Below, one piece after another: positions 59,911 to 64,000 of a stretch of DNA of 64,000 nt (position 1 is the stretch's first letter; the number at the start of each line of letters is the position of its first letter). Below the pieces are notes generated by a model. The model ran no database searches, had not been told where the DNA came from, and saw only the letters and a program-made list of their open reading frames with translations. Both the position numbers and the translations under genes were made by a program. Source of the DNA: Rhodobacter sp. (GTDB taxonomy: Bacteria > Pseudomonadota > Alphaproteobacteria > Rhodobacterales > Rhodobacteraceae); NCBI GenBank assembly GCA_013821825.1, contig PNJK01000007.1:31456-95455 (forward strand), given 5' to 3'.

Positions 59911-61286
59911 TGGATGGTACCGTTCTGGTCGCGGATGATGACCGCACGATCCGCACAGTCCTGACCCAGGCCCTGACCCGCGCGGGGTGCAAGGTGCATG
60001 CGACCTCCAGCCTGATGACGCTGATGCGCTGGATCGAGGAAGGGAAGGGCGATCTGGTGATCTCGGACGTGATCATGCCCGACGGCAACGGCCTTGATGC
60101 CCTGCCGCGCATCGCCAAGATGCGTCCCGGCCTGCCGGTAATCGTGATCTCGGCGCAGAACACCATCATGACCGCCATTCAGGCGACCGAGGCGGAAGCC
60201 TTCGACTACCTGCCGAAGCCCTTTGATCTGCCCGACCTGATGAAGCGGTCGTCAAAGGCGCTGGACCAGAAACGCCGCGCGCCGAAAGTGGTGGTGACCC
60301 CGCGCGACGCGGGCGACGATCTGCCTTTGGTTGGCCGCACTGCTGCGATGCAGGCGCTCTATCGGTTGGTTGCGAGGGTGATGAACAGCGACCTTCCCGT
60401 GCTGATCACTGGCGAAAGCGGCACTGGCAAATCGCTGATCGCCCGCGCCATCCATGACTTTTCCGACCGGCGCTCGCTGCCTTTCGTGGTGGCACAGTCC
60501 GCTGATCTGCAGGGCGTCGATGGCCCCTCGACCCTGCTCGCCAAGGCGCGCGGCGGGTCGATCGTGTTCGACGAAGTTGGGGATTACGACGACGACACCC
60601 AGGCCCGGGTTGTCCGGATGCTGGACCTTCTGGGCGACAACGCCCCCCGCATCATGTCGACCAGCCAGGTCGACCTTTCCGCCCGGATGGAGGGCGGCGG
60701 CTTCCGGTCCGATCTTTATTACCGGCTTGGCGGGGTGACCCTGCACGTGCCCAGCCTGCGCGAACGGGTGGATGACATCCCGCTTCTGGCCGAGCATTTC
60801 CTGTCCCGGGGCGAACGTGACATCGGCACCGTCCGGCGCCTGTCGTCCGAGGCGGGCGAGCTGGTGCGCGCCTACAGCTGGCCCGGCAACGTCCGCCAAC
60901 TGGAAAACGCCATCCGCCGGCTGTTGGTCACCGCCTCGGAATCCGAAATCGCCCGCGGCGAGGTCGAGCTGATCCTTGGCAACCAGCCCGCTGCCGAGCC
61001 GCGCGCCGGCATGGGTGTGGCGATGGGCGAAGGCGAAAAGCTGTCTGCCTCGGTTGCCCGGCATCTCAAGCGTTATTTCGACCTGCATGGCGGGCAACTG
61101 CCCCCTCCGGGCGTCTACCAGCGCATCCTGCGCGAGGTGGAAATGCCGCTGATCGAGATCGCGCTGGATGCCACGGCGGGCAATCAGGCGAAATGCGCCG
61201 ACCTTCTGGGAATCAACCGCAATACGCTGCGCAAGAAGATCACCGACCTGGACATTCGCGTCACCCGACGCCGCAAGTTGATGTAA
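59910..61286 (+). CDS. ntrC: Nitrogen regulator NtrC
   Basis: Receiver [21 protein letters not shown]+ [18 protein letters not shown]-terminal Fis-like [20 protein letters not shown]. Confidence 0.95.
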   Translation: MDGTVLVADDDRTIRTVLTQALTRAGCKVHATSSLMTLMRWIEEGKGDLVISDVIMPDGNGLDALPRIAKMRPGLPVIVISAQNTIMTAIQATEAEAFDYLPKPFDLPDLMKRSSKALDQKRRAPKVVVTPRDAGDDLPLVGRTAAMQALYRLVARVMNSDLPVLITGESGTGKSLIARAIHDFSDRRSLPFVVAQSADLQGVDGPSTLLAKARGGSIVFDEVGDYDDDTQARVVRMLDLLGDNAPRIMSTSQVDLSARMEGGGFRSDLYYRLGGVTLHVPSLRERVDDIPLLAEHFLSRGERDIGTVRRLSSEAGELVRAYSWPGNVRQLENAIRRLLVTASESEIARGEVELILGNQPAAEPRAGMGVAMGEGEKLSASVARHLKRYFDLHGGQLPPPGVYQRILREVEMPLIEIALDATAGNQAKCADLLGINRNTLRKKITDLDIRVTRRRKLM

Positions 61287-61302
61287 CCCCGCCACAGGAC
61301 CC

Positions 61303-63654
61303 GTGTCTTTTGGGTTTCACCCCGCCCAGCATCAAGATATAGTGGCGACGGGTGGAATAAACCCGGCTAACGGGCAGATTCGGTTGGATCGCGCATATCA
61401 AGGCGACGTATGGGCTCGCTTTTCCCGCCTGCGCCGGCAGCGCCGGGTGCAGACTGCCGTCACCTTGGGGCTGGTTTTTCTTGGGCCGGTGCTTGCGGTT
61501 GCCACGTTCCTCGCGATGGGGCCGTTCAACCGGGACGCAGCCTCTCCGGCGCTGAGGCTGATCCTTCTGTCGGATCTTATCTACGTCCTTGTCATCGCCG
61601 CCCTCGTCCTTGCCCGCGTCACCCGACTGATCGCTGACCGCCGGTCGCGGTCTGCGGGATCGCGGCTGCACATGCGGCTTTCGGGCGTCTTCATGCTGAT
61701 CGCGCTGGTGCCCACGGTGCTTGTCGCAGTCTTTGCCGTCCTCTCCATCAACATCGGACTTGAAGGCTGGTTTTCCGAACGGGTCCGTTCGGTCGTCGGC
61801 TCCTCGCTCTCGGCCGCGCAGGCGTATGAGGCGGTGCAGCGTGACGATCTGGCTGCCGATGTCGTGGCGCTGGCGGGATATCTGAACCGGGCCAAGCGCC
61901 AGACGGGTTTCCTGCGCGATGACCAGCTGCGCCCGCTGCTGTCGCAGGGGCAGGTGGTCATCCAGCGCGGACTGAAGGAGGCATATCTGGTCGATGGCGA
62001 TGGCGACCTGAAGACGCGGGGCGAACGGTCCTATCTTTTCGGGTTCGAGGCCTTGACCCCCCAACAGCTGAAGCTGGCACGCGAGGGCAATACCGTCCTG
62101 ATCCCCGACTGGTCGAACAACGAGTTTCGGGCGCTGATTTTCCTGGACGCCTTCGCCGACCGCTACCTTTACGTCACGCGCGAGGTTGACGGCTCGATCC
62201 TGCAACTGCTGGACGAGACGCAAGAGACTGTCCAGCTTTACAACCAGCTGGAAAGCGAACGTGGACGGCTTTTGTTCAACTTCGGCCTGATCTACCTTGG
62301 TTTCGCGCTGATCCTGATCCTTGCTGCGATCTGGCTGGGCCTGTGGTTTGCCGAACGACTGTCGCGCCCGGTGGGGCGTCTTGCCGGGGCCGCCGAAAGG
62401 GTTGGGGGCGGCGATCTGGACGTGCAGGTGATGGAAGAGGTGGGCGATGATGAAATCGCCTCGCTTGGCCGCCTCTTCAATCAGATGACCCGCCAGCTGA
62501 AAGGCCAACGCGAGGCGTTGATGGTCAGCCACAGCCAGACCGAAACCCGCCGCCGCCTGTTCGACTCTGTCCTGTCGAACGTCACCGCGGGCGTGATCGG
62601 TCTGGACAGCGACGGCGACATCGACTTCGTGAACCGTGCCGCCGAACGCCTGCTGGACCTCTCAGACGGCCAGTCCGACATGCCCATCGCCGCCGCCGTC
62701 CCCGAATTCGCACCGCTTTTCGACCGTCTGCGCGAAGGCGCTGGCACAGCGGTGCAGGAAGAGGTGCGCCTGACCCGGAAGGGCAAGCTGGAAAGCCTGC
62801 TGGTCCGGATGAGCGTGCGTCGCAATGAGGCCGGCAACCTCGAGGGCTTCGTTGTCGCCTTCGACGATGTGACCGACCTTGTTTCGGCGCAGCGCATGGC
62901 CGCCTGGGGTGACGTTGCCCGCCGCATCGCGCACGAGATCAAGAACCCGCTGACCCCGATCCAGCTTTCCGCCGAACGCATCAAGCGCAAGTTCGCGGCA
63001 CAGGTGAAAGACCCCGAGGATCTGGAACAATACACCGACGTGATCGTGCGCCAGACCAACGACCTGCGCCGGATCGTCGACGAATTTTCCAGGTTCGCCC
63101 GGATGCCCGAACCCGACCGCCGCGACTGCGACCTTGCGGATCTGCTGCGCGGTGCGGTCCTGCTTCAGGAAAACGGCCAGCCCTCGGTCCGGTTCGTCAA
63201 GGCCATCCCGACGGCGCCGCTGCCGATGGAACTTGACGCCACGATGATCGGCCAGGCCTTCACAAACCTTATCAAGAACGCAGGCGAAGCGATTGAAACA
63301 TTGCAGGAAAAGGGGGCGCCACCCGGCTTTGTTCCCGAAATCCGCGTGGCCCTGACCGCCGATGACACCGAAGCCGTGATCCGCATCATGGACAACGGCA
63401 CCGGCCTGCCGCCCGACCGTGCGCGCCTGTTCGAACCCTATGTGACTACCCGCGACAAGGGCACCGGCCTTGGCCTGCCCATCGTCAAGAAGATCATCGA
63501 GGAACATGGCGGCACGCTTGCCCTTCTCGATGCGCCGGTGTTCGACGGCAATGCCCACGCCGGCGCAATCGCCGAAATCCGACTGCCGCGCGCCACCCGT
63601 CGCCGGCCAAGAACGCATGTCCCCCCGAAAGTCAGCCAGGGGCAAGGAGGTTGA
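61303..63654 (+). CDS. ntrY: Sensor histidine kinase NtrY
   Basis: TM region, [32 protein letters not shown]. Confidence 0.94.
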   Translation: MSFGFHPAQHQDIVATGGINPANGQIRLDRAYQGDVWARFSRLRRQRRVQTAVTLGLVFLGPVLAVATFLAMGPFNRDAASPALRLILLSDLIYVLVIAALVLARVTRLIADRRSRSAGSRLHMRLSGVFMLIALVPTVLVAVFAVLSINIGLEGWFSERVRSVVGSSLSAAQAYEAVQRDDLAADVVALAGYLNRAKRQTGFLRDDQLRPLLSQGQVVIQRGLKEAYLVDGDGDLKTRGERSYLFGFEALTPQQLKLAREGNTVLIPDWSNNEFRALIFLDAFADRYLYVTREVDGSILQLLDETQETVQLYNQLESERGRLLFNFGLIYLGFALILILAAIWLGLWFAERLSRPVGRLAGAAERVGGGDLDVQVMEEVGDDEIASLGRLFNQMTRQLKGQREALMVSHSQTETRRRLFDSVLSNVTAGVIGLDSDGDIDFVNRAAERLLDLSDGQSDMPIAAAVPEFAPLFDRLREGAGTAVQEEVRLTRKGKLESLLVRMSVRRNEAGNLEGFVVAFDDVTDLVSAQRMAAWGDVARRIAHEIKNPLTPIQLSAERIKRKFAAQVKDPEDLEQYTDVIVRQTNDLRRIVDEFSRFARMPEPDRRDCDLADLLRGAVLLQENGQPSVRFVKAIPTAPLPMELDATMIGQAFTNLIKNAGEAIETLQEKGAPPGFVPEIRVALTADDTEAVIRIMDNGTGLPPDRARLFEPYVTTRDKGTGLGLPIVKKIIEEHGGTLALLDAPVFDGNAHAGAIAEIRLPRATRRRPRTHVPPKVSQGQGG

Positions 63655-63658
63655 GAAG

Positions 63659-64000
63659 ATGAGCATTCTGATCGTTGACGATGAACAGGATATCCGCGAA
63701 CTCATCGGCGATATTCTTGGCGACGAAGGCTACGCGGTGCGCCTTGCCGCCAATTCCGATGACTGCATGGCCGAGATCAACGCCGAGCCACCGACGCTGA
63801 TGATTCTGGACATCTGGCTCAAGGACAGCCGGATGGACGGGATCGACATCCTGAAAACCGTAAAGCGCGACAATCCCGATGTTCCGGTAGTGATTATCTC
63901 TGGGCATGGAAACATTGAGATTGCCGTCGCAGCCATCAAGCAGGGTGCCTACGACTTCATCGAAAAGCCGTTCAACATCGATCAGCTGATGGTCGTCGTC
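63659..64000 (+). CDS. ntrX: Response regulator NtrX (partial, runs off window)
   Basis: MSILIVDDEQDIRELIGDILGDEGYAVRLAANSDDCMAEI...KQGAYDFIEKPFNIDQL. Confidence 0.93.
   Translation, partial: MSILIVDDEQDIRELIGDILGDEGYAVRLAANSDDCMAEINAEPPTLMILDIWLKDSRMDGIDILKTVKRDNPDVPVVIISGHGNIEIAVAAIKQGAYDFIEKPFNIDQLMVVV

Noticed and set aside
1-64000. CRISPR array or complete anti-phage system
   Set aside because: No regularly spaced repeats and no cas or multi-gene defence signature recognised.

Overview
The window looks like high-GC alphaproteobacterial (Rhodobacteraceae-like) chromosome. Most of it is dense housekeeping sequence: pcm-tolC, efp, xerD-aroK-aroB, kdsA-kpsE-kpsT, nhaA, rplM-rpsI, a polyamine-type ABC transporter, ppk2-tetR, metA, guaA, an mttB-family gene, lipA, hpt, cinA-pgpA-ispDF, and nifR3/dusB-ntrB-ntrC-ntrY-ntrX. 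One tRNA-Gln(TTG) is present. Two clear decayed genes are visible: a dxs remnant at the left edge and a split aquaporin near 49.1-49.8 kb. The main accessory-looking stretch is about 18.6-20.8 kb, which holds a small secreted peptide gene, a duplicated and frameshifted 3' gene fragment, and an ORF-poor zone ending at the tRNA. No CRISPR array, prophage, intact transposase or complete defence system was recognised. The leads most worth a second look are a canonical NtrC-type dyad upstream of dusB-ntrBCYX with an NtrC lacking the GAFTGA loop, a MocR-type regulator with a candidate operator, a PD-(D/E)XK-like orphan ORF, a PopZ-like protein, and the 18.6-20.8 kb patch. All identifications are from reading the translations by eye; no database search was run.
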